DNA of 64,000 nt, taken from NCBI GenBank assembly GCA_029932915.1, contig JAOZPE010000001.1:96222-160221 (forward strand), written 5' to 3'. Positions 33,280 to 40,920 of this stretch are shown here, piece by piece; the stretch's first letter is position 1, and each line of letters begins with the position of its first letter. Made by a program: the position numbers and the translations under genes. Origin of the DNA: Candidatus Krumholzibacteriia bacterium (GTDB lineage: Bacteria > Krumholzibacteriota > Krumholzibacteriia > JAJRXK01). The notes beneath the pieces were generated by a model. That model worked only from the letters and a program-made list of their open reading frames with translations, was not told where the DNA came from and did no database searches.

Positions 33280-35307
33280 CTATTTCACCAGCGTGATGTG
33301 CTGTCCCTGCCGTGCTCCCGGGGTTTCGATGATGACCGTGTAGACGCCCGAGGCCACCCGCCTTCCCTGGTCGTCCTTCCCCTGCCACTGCCATTCATGC
33401 AGCCCGCCCGAGAGCACCGCGCTCAGCGCATGGCGTACGGTGCGGCCGCGTGCGTCGACGATGCGCAACTGGACGGGAAGCTCACCGGGGGCGACGAAGC
33501 GCAGGGTGGTGGAGGGATTGAAGGGGTTCGGCGTATTGGGCAACAACTGCAGGGAATAGCCGTCCAGATGCGGGGTCGAGGTGACCGTGTCGTCGGTCTG
33601 GTTCCACCGCAGCACCCATTCATCGGGGTCGAGGCGCACGTCGAGGGGCTCGGCGTGCACGAGGAAGGAGGTCGTCTGGTAGGCCCCGTCGTTCCACACG
33701 GTGAAGGTCTCGCTGCCCGCAGTGGTGTCCACCACGAAATCCAGCGGCATGCGGTAGATCTCGCTGTCCTGCACCTGTTCGATGGAGATCGTCACCCGGT
33801 AGTCCTCTCCTTCCGGCTGACTGTGCCAGGTGACGTCGTAGTCGGGGCGCCCGATGCGATACAACCACTCGTCGAAGAACCAGCTCAACTCGGTGGAGCT
33901 GACGTCCTCGGCGATGCGGATGAAGTCGTCGAAGGTGGCCGCGCCGAAGCGCAGCGTGGGATCGGAGGTGTAGGTGCGCAGGATCTCGAAGAAGTCGTTG
34001 TCGCCGACCATGTGGCGCAGCATGTGGAGGATCCACGCCCCCTTCTGGTACACCGTGTCGCCGAAGAGGGGGGTCGGCGGACACACGGGACCCCAGAAGC
34101 CAATCTGGTAGGCGGAAATCGAACGCATGTAATGCCGCATGGCGGCGAAGCCGCTCTTGTGTTCGATCCACAGCGCCTCGGCGTAGGTGGCGAAGCCCTC
34201 GTGCAGCCACACCTGGTCCCAATCCTTCACCGTCACCAGGTTGCCGAACCACTGGTGGGCCATCTCGTGGCCGACCAGCCGCTCGAAGAAGCCGTCGCCG
34301 GTGACGAGCTCCTGCCCGTAGCTGGTCATGGTCTGGTGTTCCATGGCCCCGTCGTAGATGAACTCGGCCATGCCGTACTTCTCGTCGACGAAGGGGTACT
34401 CGCCGAAGAGGACCGAATAGAGGTCGAGCATGTCCCGGGTAGCGGCCCAGTCGACCAGCGCCTTCTCCAGATCCTCGGGGAAGACCTTGTACTCGAGGGT
34501 CATCTGCTTGCCGCTCGGCGCCGTCCACGTCTCGGTCCATCCCACGTAGTTGGTGACCGCCACGGAGATGTTGTAGGCGCTGATGGGATAGCTCTCCTCC
34601 CAGGTGAAGAGCGTGCGTCCGTCGGGCATCTCCTGCTGCTCGGTGAGCACACCGTTGCCCGCGCAATAGTAGCCTTCGGGGGCGAGCAGGCGCAGACGCA
34701 TGGTGGCCTTGTCGTCGGGGAGATCCTTGCACGGCCACCACGAACGCGAGTAGTAGGGTTCGCTCAAGGTGGCCAGGATGGGTGTCCCATCGTGTTCGAG
34801 GAATTGCATGCCCAGGAAACCGGCCGGTTCGGGTGTTCCCTCGTAGTCGACGACGACGGTGATCGTGTCGCCCATCGCCAATGGGGTCATCAGTTGCAGG
34901 ATGACCAGGTCGTCCTGGTGGGTGAAGCTCAAGGGCCGGTGCAGGCCATCGTGGGCTCCGGTGGCCTCGAGGTCCTGGAATAGATCCAGATCGACCTTGT
35001 CGAGTCCGTCCGCGAGACTGGAGAGCTTGATGCAGACCGTTCCCTGGATGCTCTTCTCGCCGAAGTCCGGTTCGAGATACAGGTCGTAGTGCTCGATGTC
35101 GTAGAGCAGTTGGTTGGGTGTGGCGACCTTGGTACTGGTGGTCTTGGACGAGGCGGAGAAGTCGAAGTAGGGATGCTCGCCGTGTGCCGAACGGGGGACG
35201 GGAGAGGACACACCTCCACCCTGGGCCGAAAGAGGCGCGAGGACACAGAACATACATGCGGCGATCGCGGTCAACCAGACCCGCCGCGGGCGAGATGAAG
35301 GAATCAT
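33280..35307 (-). CDS. Secreted M1 zinc aminopeptidase with FlgD/Por-type C-terminal sorting domain
   Basis: 675-aa exported metallopeptidase. After a signal peptide (~8-29) comes the M1 beta domain, then the exopeptidase motif as GAMEH rather than GAMEN (~320). The zinc site HEMAHQWFGN (~348) has its second ligand in WLHEGFATYAE (~371). The last ~90 residues, LLPNTPNPFNPSTTLRF through ASGVYTVIIETPG to ITLVK, are a FlgD-Ig-like/Por-type C-terminal domain, a sorting signal for type-IX-like secretion in FCB bacteria. It trims N-terminal residues of peptides, probably outside the cell or on its surface. Fits the PorYX pair at 2-4.9 kb. Diverges from the lipoprotein gene at 35693. Confidence 0.9.
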   Translation of the reverse strand: MIPSSRPRRVWLTAIAACMFCVLAPLSAQGGGVSSPVPRSAHGEHPYFDFSASSKTTSTKVATPNQLLYDIEHYDLYLEPDFGEKSIQGTVCIKLSSLADGLDKVDLDLFQDLEATGAHDGLHRPLSFTHQDDLVILQLMTPLAMGDTITVVVDYEGTPEPAGFLGMQFLEHDGTPILATLSEPYYSRSWWPCKDLPDDKATMRLRLLAPEGYYCAGNGVLTEQQEMPDGRTLFTWEESYPISAYNISVAVTNYVGWTETWTAPSGKQMTLEYKVFPEDLEKALVDWAATRDMLDLYSVLFGEYPFVDEKYGMAEFIYDGAMEHQTMTSYGQELVTGDGFFERLVGHEMAHQWFGNLVTVKDWDQVWLHEGFATYAEALWIEHKSGFAAMRHYMRSISAYQIGFWGPVCPPTPLFGDTVYQKGAWILHMLRHMVGDNDFFEILRTYTSDPTLRFGAATFDDFIRIAEDVSSTELSWFFDEWLYRIGRPDYDVTWHSQPEGEDYRVTISIEQVQDSEIYRMPLDFVVDTTAGSETFTVWNDGAYQTTSFLVHAEPLDVRLDPDEWVLRWNQTDDTVTSTPHLDGYSLQLLPNTPNPFNPSTTLRFVAPGELPVQLRIVDARGRTVRHALSAVLSGGLHEWQWQGKDDQGRRVASGVYTVIIETPGARQGQHITLVK

Positions 35308-35692
35308 GATGATGTCAAGCCAACGCCACTCTCAAGTTGCCATGAAACTCCTGGAGATCCGCAGGTGGGGATGGTGGAGAGGGGTACCATCCCTTTCGTC
35401 GATTATGGGCTTCCGGGAGGCGCTTCGTCAAGGTGCCCGAAGCTGGACGCGCCAGGAGGGTTCGACCGGTCCCACCGGGGGGACGATCCGGACCCCTCGA
35501 CTGTACCTGGCTCGCCAGGGTGTACGTGAGGGTACGCCCGGAGGGTCTTCCCCGATCCTTCGCGGAATCTCCATCTGTTGGCTTTCCAAGGACTTGCGCC
35601 AAACCGGATCGTACGGTCCCTCCTTTGCTCCTTCCCGGGCGAGCCTACCATCGGGCCGGAAGGAACCGGCCGAACCCGGGAGGAGAATGTCC
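35308..35692 (+). other. 385-nt divergent intergenic region
   Basis: Separates the minus-strand M1 peptidase from the plus-strand lipoprotein. Track ORFs here overlap each other and show no family similarity. A weak promoter candidate for the lipoprotein is TTTGCT (35624-35629), 16 nt, TACCAT (35646-35651). I see no strong repeats. Confidence 0.45.
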
Positions 35693-36802
35693 ATGAGATT
35701 TGCGACCCTTGTCCGCTGGGGTGTCGTGGCCCTGGCCGCGGCGCTGCTGGTGTCCGGCTGTGGCAACGATGCCGATCCTCTATCCACTTCGTCCGCCGTG
35801 GTGGGCGGAGACAACGCGATTGATCAGATCGACCTCGACGAGGCCTACGGCGGCCTCGCCTTCACGGACGAGCCGACGGCTTTCGGCGACGAGGAGCTCC
35901 TGCGGGAGTCCCTGACCATCGATCAGGATCTGTCGATCGAGGACGATGAGAACAGCATTCTCCACCATGATCCGCGGGCGCGGAACCATCGCGAGATGAA
36001 GCGCACGATCGTGCGGATTCTCTGGGGACGGCTCGATGGCCTCAGCGATTCCACCGAGTGGAATCCGCAGGACATCGTGGACTGGACGGGCCAGTTGGAG
36101 GTCAGCGAGGGCGTCGTCGCCCTGAAGCGCACGATTCTCTTCGAGACCCCGATCGATCACATCCTGCCGCGTGAGGATCGCAGTATCCTGGCCTGGCAGA
36201 GCTTCACCGGTCCCCACTTCGACGGGATCCTGGTGAACGTGATCCAGTTCGCCGACAGCAACGGGGTCTATCCGGACGGAGAGTTCCGCTTCCGTACCGG
36301 CCCGTACAGCACGAGCTTCTCCCTGGCCCAACTCGACAGCGTCCAGTTGCTCGAAACCGTCGACGAGTTGGGCAATGCCGTCTCGATCGAGGCAATGCCG
36401 GTTGACCTGCCGTGCCCCCGCGGTTTCGTGCGCGGCCATTGGGCCCGGACACCCGGTGAGGAAGGCGGGATCTTCGAGGGGATCTGGATCAGCCGCTTCG
36501 CCGCCGCCACCGGTTTCGTCCGGGGACGTTGGGGTGTCAACGCTGCCGGAGAGCGGGTGCTGGCCGGCAAGATCATCGGGCGGGACGGCGAGATCCGGGG
36601 GCTCATGGAAGGCCGATGGGAGCTCCTCGACGACGGCCGCGGCGTCTTCCGTGCACACTGGGCCGGCAGCTCCGGTGCGGTCGAGGGATTCCTCCGCGGG
36701 GAGTTCCGTTGCCGCCACGATGGCGACCTGGGCTTCTTCCGGGCCCGTTGGCGTGCCCGGTGTGGGGGGATGCCTGTCGACGGTCCCGACGGCGGCGACT
36801 GA
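35693..36802 (+). CDS. Lipoprotein with C-terminal RGxW repeats
   Basis: 369-aa lipoprotein. The signal peptide RWGVVALAAALLVSGC ends in a lipobox (LVSGC), so Cys21 should be lipidated. An acidic linker follows, then a ~130-residue region I cannot classify. The C-terminal ~120 residues contain at least six short repeats of the form G-F-x-R-G-x-W (FVRGHW, IFEGIW, FVRGRW, LMEGRW, VFRAHW, FLRGEF, FFRARW) spaced 17-24 residues, most likely stacked beta-hairpins. ATG 35693 is chosen because GGGAGGAG lies 7 nt upstream; ATG 35687 is too close to it. No function can be assigned. It ends at a shared terminator facing rpsA. Confidence 0.75.
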   Translation: MRFATLVRWGVVALAAALLVSGCGNDADPLSTSSAVVGGDNAIDQIDLDEAYGGLAFTDEPTAFGDEELLRESLTIDQDLSIEDDENSILHHDPRARNHREMKRTIVRILWGRLDGLSDSTEWNPQDIVDWTGQLEVSEGVVALKRTILFETPIDHILPREDRSILAWQSFTGPHFDGILVNVIQFADSNGVYPDGEFRFRTGPYSTSFSLAQLDSVQLLETVDELGNAVSIEAMPVDLPCPRGFVRGHWARTPGEEGGIFEGIWISRFAAATGFVRGRWGVNAAGERVLAGKIIGRDGEIRGLMEGRWELLDDGRGVFRAHWAGSSGAVEGFLRGEFRCRHDGDLGFFRARWRARCGGMPVDGPDGGD

Positions 36803-36873
36803 TCGTCGCGTCTTCCTTGTGCTTCGTCCTGGCCCTTCCCGGCCGGATGGGCACGCGTTCGACGACACGGAAG

Positions 36874-36898
36874 GAGGGCGGCCCCTGGGGCCGCCCTC
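36874..36898. terminator. Bidirectional terminator between the lipoprotein and rpsA
   Basis: A perfect 12-bp inverted repeat (GAGGGCGGCCCC / GGGGCCGCCCTC with one central T) is flanked by TTCTCTC on the plus strand and CCTTCC on the minus strand. It sits between two convergent genes. Confidence 0.75.
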
Positions 36899-36962
36899 TT
36901 CTCTCGTCGACGAACGGTTCGCTCGGGAGGGCGATGTGCGTCGGTCGCTCCTGGCCGGGACC

Positions 36963-38663
36963 TCAGTCGCCCCGGAACTTGTGCTTGAGTGCCTCCAGGG
37001 CGTCCTCGAAGGGCATCTTGGTGACGTCCTGCTTGACCTCTTCCTCCGGAGTGGAGGAACGGTGATGATGGATGGAGTCGTCCGCTTCCTCGCCGCCGGG
37101 CCGCCCGCGACGGGGCGGATGACGGTGGTGCACCATCTCCGATTCCTCCTCGCTGAGCAGGCTCAGTGAGATCCTCCGCTGGTCGCGATCGACCCGCAGG
37201 ATACGCACCTCGACCTCCTGTCCCTTCTGGAGCTTCTCGCTGGGGTGCTGGATGCGTTCGGTGGAGATCTCGGAGATGTGGATGAGACCGTCGACGCCCT
37301 TCTCCAGCTCGACGAAGGCGCCGAAATCGGTCAGGCGTACGACCTTTCCCGCAACGGTGGCTCCTGGGGAGAAACGCTCTTCGATCTTCTCCCAGGGATC
37401 TTCCTCGAGTTCCTTCATCGACAGACTGATCCGGCGCTTGTTTCCCTCGCCTTCGAGCTTGATCACCTTCACCCGGACCTTGTCGCCGACCTTGAGCATG
37501 TCCTGGGGGTTGGTCACCCTGCCGTGGGAGATCTCGCTGACATGGACCAGGCCGTCGATGCCGCCGATGTCCACGAAGGCTCCGTACGGTTGGAGGCGAC
37601 GCACGACGCCGTCGAAGACTGCGCCTTCTGCGAGCTTCTCCAGGGTCTCCCCGGCCGCGGCCTTGCTCTCCTCCTGGAGCAGCTTGCGCCGGCTGAGCAC
37701 GATATTGCGTCCACCGCGCTCGAAGGTGATGACCATGAAGGGAAGTTTCTGTCCCACGTACTCTTCGGGATGGTCACAGTAGCCGAGCTGGATCTGGCTG
37801 AAGGGACAGAAGGCGCGCACTCCGTGCAGATCGACCTCGAAGCCGCCCTTGTTGGTCGACTTCACCTTTCCCTCCATGGGAACCTGTTGCTCGAACGCCT
37901 CCTTGACCTTCGCCAGATTCGCCGGCGCACGCCTGCGTCCGAGGGTGAAGACCGGCGTGTCGTCGAGTTTCCGCACCACGGCGTTGATCTCGTCCCCGAC
38001 GTTGTACTTGAGTTCACCCTTTTCGTTCTTGAGCTCGCTGGTGGCGATGGTCCCTTCGCTTCGTCCTCCGAAGTCGACGAAACTGTCTCGTTCGCCCACC
38101 TGGACGATGGTCACCTTCATCCGCTTGCCCACGCGCAGTGGCGGACCCACCGTGGCCGCCGAGTTCTTCAGGGCCTTGGCCACCTCCGGATCGGTCTTGG
38201 CCGGCTCGAGGGCCTGGGCTTCGTCGACGCCCTTCTCCTCGGTGGCCTCGTCCGTCGGCGCCGCGTCGGCGGATTCCGCCGTGGCGGCACTCTCCTGCGA
38301 GGCCATCTCCACCGCGGGTGCGGGTTCCTCCTCGCTGGGGGGAGTGATCTCCACCGCCGGAGCGGATGCTTCCTCGGGGGGCGCTTCCGCGTCGTCCGGC
38401 GGCTCCTCGGCCGCGGCGTTCTCCACTTCGGACGGCATCTCGGCGGCGGGGGCCGATGCTTCTTCCGCTGGGGAGGAGGGTTCTTCGTCCGAAGATCTCA
38501 TCTCCGCGGCAGAGCTGTCCTCGGCCGGAGCATCATGATCTTCCGGGGAAGGCTCTGCGGGAGTGGATGTCTCGGGGGTGGGGGTCTCGGATTCGGGCGC
38601 GGTGGGCTCCACAGGCGCCGCGGCCTCTTCAGGCCGCTGGGCCTCGTTGTCCTTCGGGGTCAT
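36963..38663 (-). CDS. rpsA: Ribosomal protein S1 homologue with long acidic N-terminal tail
   Basis: 566-aa RNA-binding protein with four S1 (OB-fold) domains. They begin at KRMKVTIVQVGERDSF, PMEGKVKSTNKGGFEV, VFDGVVRRLQPYGAFV and TVAGKVVRLTDFGAFV; the last two carry the strong LVHVSEISHG / LIHISEIS signatures. It helps the 30S subunit bind structured mRNA leaders. E. coli S1 has six domains; four is common in other phyla. The first ~150 residues are an Ala/Pro/Glu-rich, repeat-like acidic tail, and the last ~50 are His/Arg-rich. ATG 38663 is chosen because the track start adds a non-family leader overlapping the promoter. Transcribed from its own extended -10 promoter with a ~90-nt leader that could carry S1 autoregulation. 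Confidence 0.9.
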   Translation of the reverse strand: MTPKDNEAQRPEEAAAPVEPTAPESETPTPETSTPAEPSPEDHDAPAEDSSAAEMRSSDEEPSSPAEEASAPAAEMPSEVENAAAEEPPDDAEAPPEEASAPAVEITPPSEEEPAPAVEMASQESAATAESADAAPTDEATEEKGVDEAQALEPAKTDPEVAKALKNSAATVGPPLRVGKRMKVTIVQVGERDSFVDFGGRSEGTIATSELKNEKGELKYNVGDEINAVVRKLDDTPVFTLGRRRAPANLAKVKEAFEQQVPMEGKVKSTNKGGFEVDLHGVRAFCPFSQIQLGYCDHPEEYVGQKLPFMVITFERGGRNIVLSRRKLLQEESKAAAGETLEKLAEGAVFDGVVRRLQPYGAFVDIGGIDGLVHVSEISHGRVTNPQDMLKVGDKVRVKVIKLEGEGNKRRISLSMKELEEDPWEKIEERFSPGATVAGKVVRLTDFGAFVELEKGVDGLIHISEISTERIQHPSEKLQKGQEVEVRILRVDRDQRRISLSLLSEEESEMVHHRHPPRRGRPGGEEADDSIHHHRSSTPEEEVKQDVTKMPFEDALEALKHKFRGD

Positions 38664-38760
38664 GGAATCTGCTTTCTCGAACCATCGTGGGCTCGGGGGT
38701 GAGAGGACGGACGGTTGTCGGCCCCGGTCGCCGGCCATGGCCGGAGGACCAGGGACGCAC

Positions 38761-38791
38761 AGTATAGCAGGATTGGCGGGGAAAAGGGCAA
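38761..38791 (-). promoter_or_regulatory. Promoter of rpsA
   Basis: On the minus strand TTGCCC (38791-38786) is followed after 19 nt by TATACT (38766-38761) preceded by TGC, an extended -10. Predicted start near 38754 gives a 5' leader of about 90 nt. Confidence 0.65.
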
Positions 38792-38803
38792 GCGAGCTTC
38801 TGA

Positions 38804-39466
38804 TCAGCTCTTCCGGAAGAAGGAGATGACCGCATCGACGGCCTCGTCCTCCTGTCCGATGAAGAGATGCCCGGCTCCCTTGACCACCTCGATCCGAGGG
38901 GGATGGGGCAGACCGCGGACGAATTCGGCCAGCTCGGGGGCTGTACCGAACTCGTCCATCTCCCCGTGGACGAGGAGCCAGGGGATCCGGATCCTCTCCA
39001 GGAAGGAGAAATCGTAGGGCAGCCGTACGGGCAGGCCCAGACCGGCCATCATCTCCACTCGGTGGTCATCGACCCCGGCCTCGAGGCCGACCATCGCGCC
39101 GAAGGAATAGCCGATCACGGCCAGGGGCAGGCCACGATAGCGATCGGCGAGCCAGTCGAGCGCCGTGTCGACATCGTCGACCTCGCCGCAGCCCCCGTCG
39201 TGCCGGCCCTCGCTCTTTCCACTGCCGCGGAACTGCAGCCGCAGGGCAGCCGTATCCGCTTCCAGGGGCAGACGCTTGGCGATCCGGTAGAGGATCTTGT
39301 TGTGCAGGGTTCCCCCGTAGAGGGGATGGGGATGCAGCAGGACCGCCGCGCGCCGTGGCGGGTGGTCCCGAGGGAGCGGCCGCAGACGTGCCTCCAGCCG
39401 CCCGGCTTTGCCCTGCAGGCTCAAGAACTCCTCGCGGGGAGGTGGGTCAGTGTCCGGGCTCGGCAT
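38804..39466 (-). CDS. Alpha/beta hydrolase
   Basis: 220-aa cytosolic hydrolase resembling the COG2945 group of small alpha/beta hydrolases. It has the oxyanion-loop segment HPHPLYGGTLHNKIL (~45-59), the nucleophile Ser121 in IGYSFGAM, the acid in VHGEMDEFG (~171) and the base in GAGHLFIG (~202). Substrate is unknown; esters or thioesters are typical. It lies between the saccharopine-dehydrogenase-like gene, 34 nt upstream, and rpsA, whose promoter is just beyond its stop. Probably co-transcribed with the dehydrogenase. Confidence 0.83.
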   Translation of the reverse strand: MPSPDTDPPPREEFLSLQGKAGRLEARLRPLPRDHPPRRAAVLLHPHPLYGGTLHNKILYRIAKRLPLEADTAALRLQFRGSGKSEGRHDGGCGEVDDVDTALDWLADRYRGLPLAVIGYSFGAMVGLEAGVDDHRVEMMAGLGLPVRLPYDFSFLERIRIPWLLVHGEMDEFGTAPELAEFVRGLPHPPRIEVVKGAGHLFIGQEDEAVDAVISFFRKS

Positions 39467-39500
39467 ATCCGGTTTGCTCGGCTCGTCCTGCGTCGCCGGA

Positions 39501-40853
39501 TCAGGACAGGGGAAATCTCTCTTCCTCGAAGGCGATGCCGTTGGCCTCGAGTTCCTCGAGGATCGGTTCGTAGATGGAAGGATGCGTGGGAATCTGTGAA
39601 CCGATCAGGTTCAGTCTTCCCTGCAGGAAGAGTTTGGTCACGATGCCGGCGGGCATTCCCACCGTCTTGGACATGGCGGTGAAGCCGCCGATCTCGCCTT
39701 TGACGATCATCGTCGAGACGATGCGCTCGGCCGGCCGGCCGTCTTCGTACTCGACATCGAGTTGATGCTTGAGGATCACCATGTCCCGTTGTCCGGGCAG
39801 CAGGGGGAGTTTCTCCTTGAGGATGCATTCCATCATGCGGGCGGAGGTGTCACCTGGACACCCGCACGGACGGGTGTCGAAGAGCCCGAGCCAACGCATG
39901 TTGTCCATCACCCGGCCGGTGCGGGAGATCCCCAGGGTGCGGGCGACACGGTCCTCGATGTCGGCCACATCACCTTCGATGTTCAGGGGAAGGAACATCT
40001 CCACGACTTCCTTGGGACTGCGCTGGGCCAGATCGGGGATGCGGAGGGTCTCGTTGGGAAGGCCCAGGTGGACGATCGCCGACCAGGTCTCGCTCCATCC
40101 CGGATAGCGCAGGGTACCGCGGATCATGGTGTGCACGTCGTCCAGGCCGAAGAGTTTCATGTAGGAGAGCGAGTCGCGGTTGGCGTAGGCCTCCAGGGTG
40201 CCCAGTCCCTTCACCTCGACTGGCCAGGTGCGATCGAAGACACGGTGGTATGGGGTGAGCTTGATGCGTCCCTTCTCCAGGTACTGCGCGCCCGCCTCGC
40301 CGGCCATGACCACGTTTCTCGGATTCCAGGTGATGAAGTAGCGCAGCGGATTCATCTCCTGATCGGGCGCGGGGATTCCGCTTCCGTACGAACAGAAGCC
40401 CACGACCTTGCCGCCGTCCTCTCCGATCCGGTGGATCAGACGCATGGCCGACATGTGGTCGATGCCCGGATCGAGGCCCATCTCGCACAGGACGAGCACC
40501 CCATGCCGCTTGGCATCGCGGTCGAGATCGCGGATCTCCGCGCTTCGGTAGGAGACGGAGATCATGGGTCGCTTCAGGCGCACGCAGTCCACCGCCAGCA
40601 TCGACTGGAAGATCGGAGGCATCATGCACAGGACCACATCGGAATTCTCGATGAGGGTCTGCCGGAGTTCGGCGTCATTGACATCGAAGTAGACCGCTTC
40701 GGCCCGTTCGGAATGTCCAACCCTCGTGTGTGCCAGTTCCTCGTCCAGATCGCCCACGGTGACGAACCAGTCCTCCTGGGCCGCGTGCTCCAGCAGATAG
40801 TGGATGAGGTAGGGCGCGCTCTGGCCGGCCCCCAGTACGAGAATTCTCTTCAT
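39501..40853 (-). CDS. Saccharopine dehydrogenase-like oxidoreductase
   Basis: 450-aa enzyme of the saccharopine reductase/LYS9 type. It has an N-terminal Rossmann fold (MKRILVLGAGQSAPYLIHYL) and conserved CEMGLDPGIDHMSAM, SYGSGIPAPDQEMNPLRY and KLFLQGRLNLIGSQIPT segments. It should catalyse NAD(P)-linked oxidation or reduction of a saccharopine-like imino/amino acid, in lysine metabolism or polyamine-related pathways. ATG 40853 has AAGGAAGGA just upstream; the track start at 40988 reads into noncoding DNA. It is the first gene of a pair with the alpha/beta hydrolase. No lys genes are adjacent, so the pathway remains open. Confidence 0.88.
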   Translation of the reverse strand: MKRILVLGAGQSAPYLIHYLLEHAAQEDWFVTVGDLDEELAHTRVGHSERAEAVYFDVNDAELRQTLIENSDVVLCMMPPIFQSMLAVDCVRLKRPMISVSYRSAEIRDLDRDAKRHGVLVLCEMGLDPGIDHMSAMRLIHRIGEDGGKVVGFCSYGSGIPAPDQEMNPLRYFITWNPRNVVMAGEAGAQYLEKGRIKLTPYHRVFDRTWPVEVKGLGTLEAYANRDSLSYMKLFGLDDVHTMIRGTLRYPGWSETWSAIVHLGLPNETLRIPDLAQRSPKEVVEMFLPLNIEGDVADIEDRVARTLGISRTGRVMDNMRWLGLFDTRPCGCPGDTSARMMECILKEKLPLLPGQRDMVILKHQLDVEYEDGRPAERIVSTMIVKGEIGGFTAMSKTVGMPAGIVTKLFLQGRLNLIGSQIPTHPSIYEPILEELEANGIAFEEERFPLS

Positions 40854-40920
40854 CGATCCTTCCTTCGCTGTGACGGCGTTCGATGGTGACCGGGCAACTC
40901 TCGTCCGGTCGGATCCGGAA

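Noticed and set aside
33298-34983. 561-aa plus-strand ORF opposite the M1 peptidase
   Set aside because: Antisense shadow of the M1 gene, whose zinc site and sorting domain are clear.
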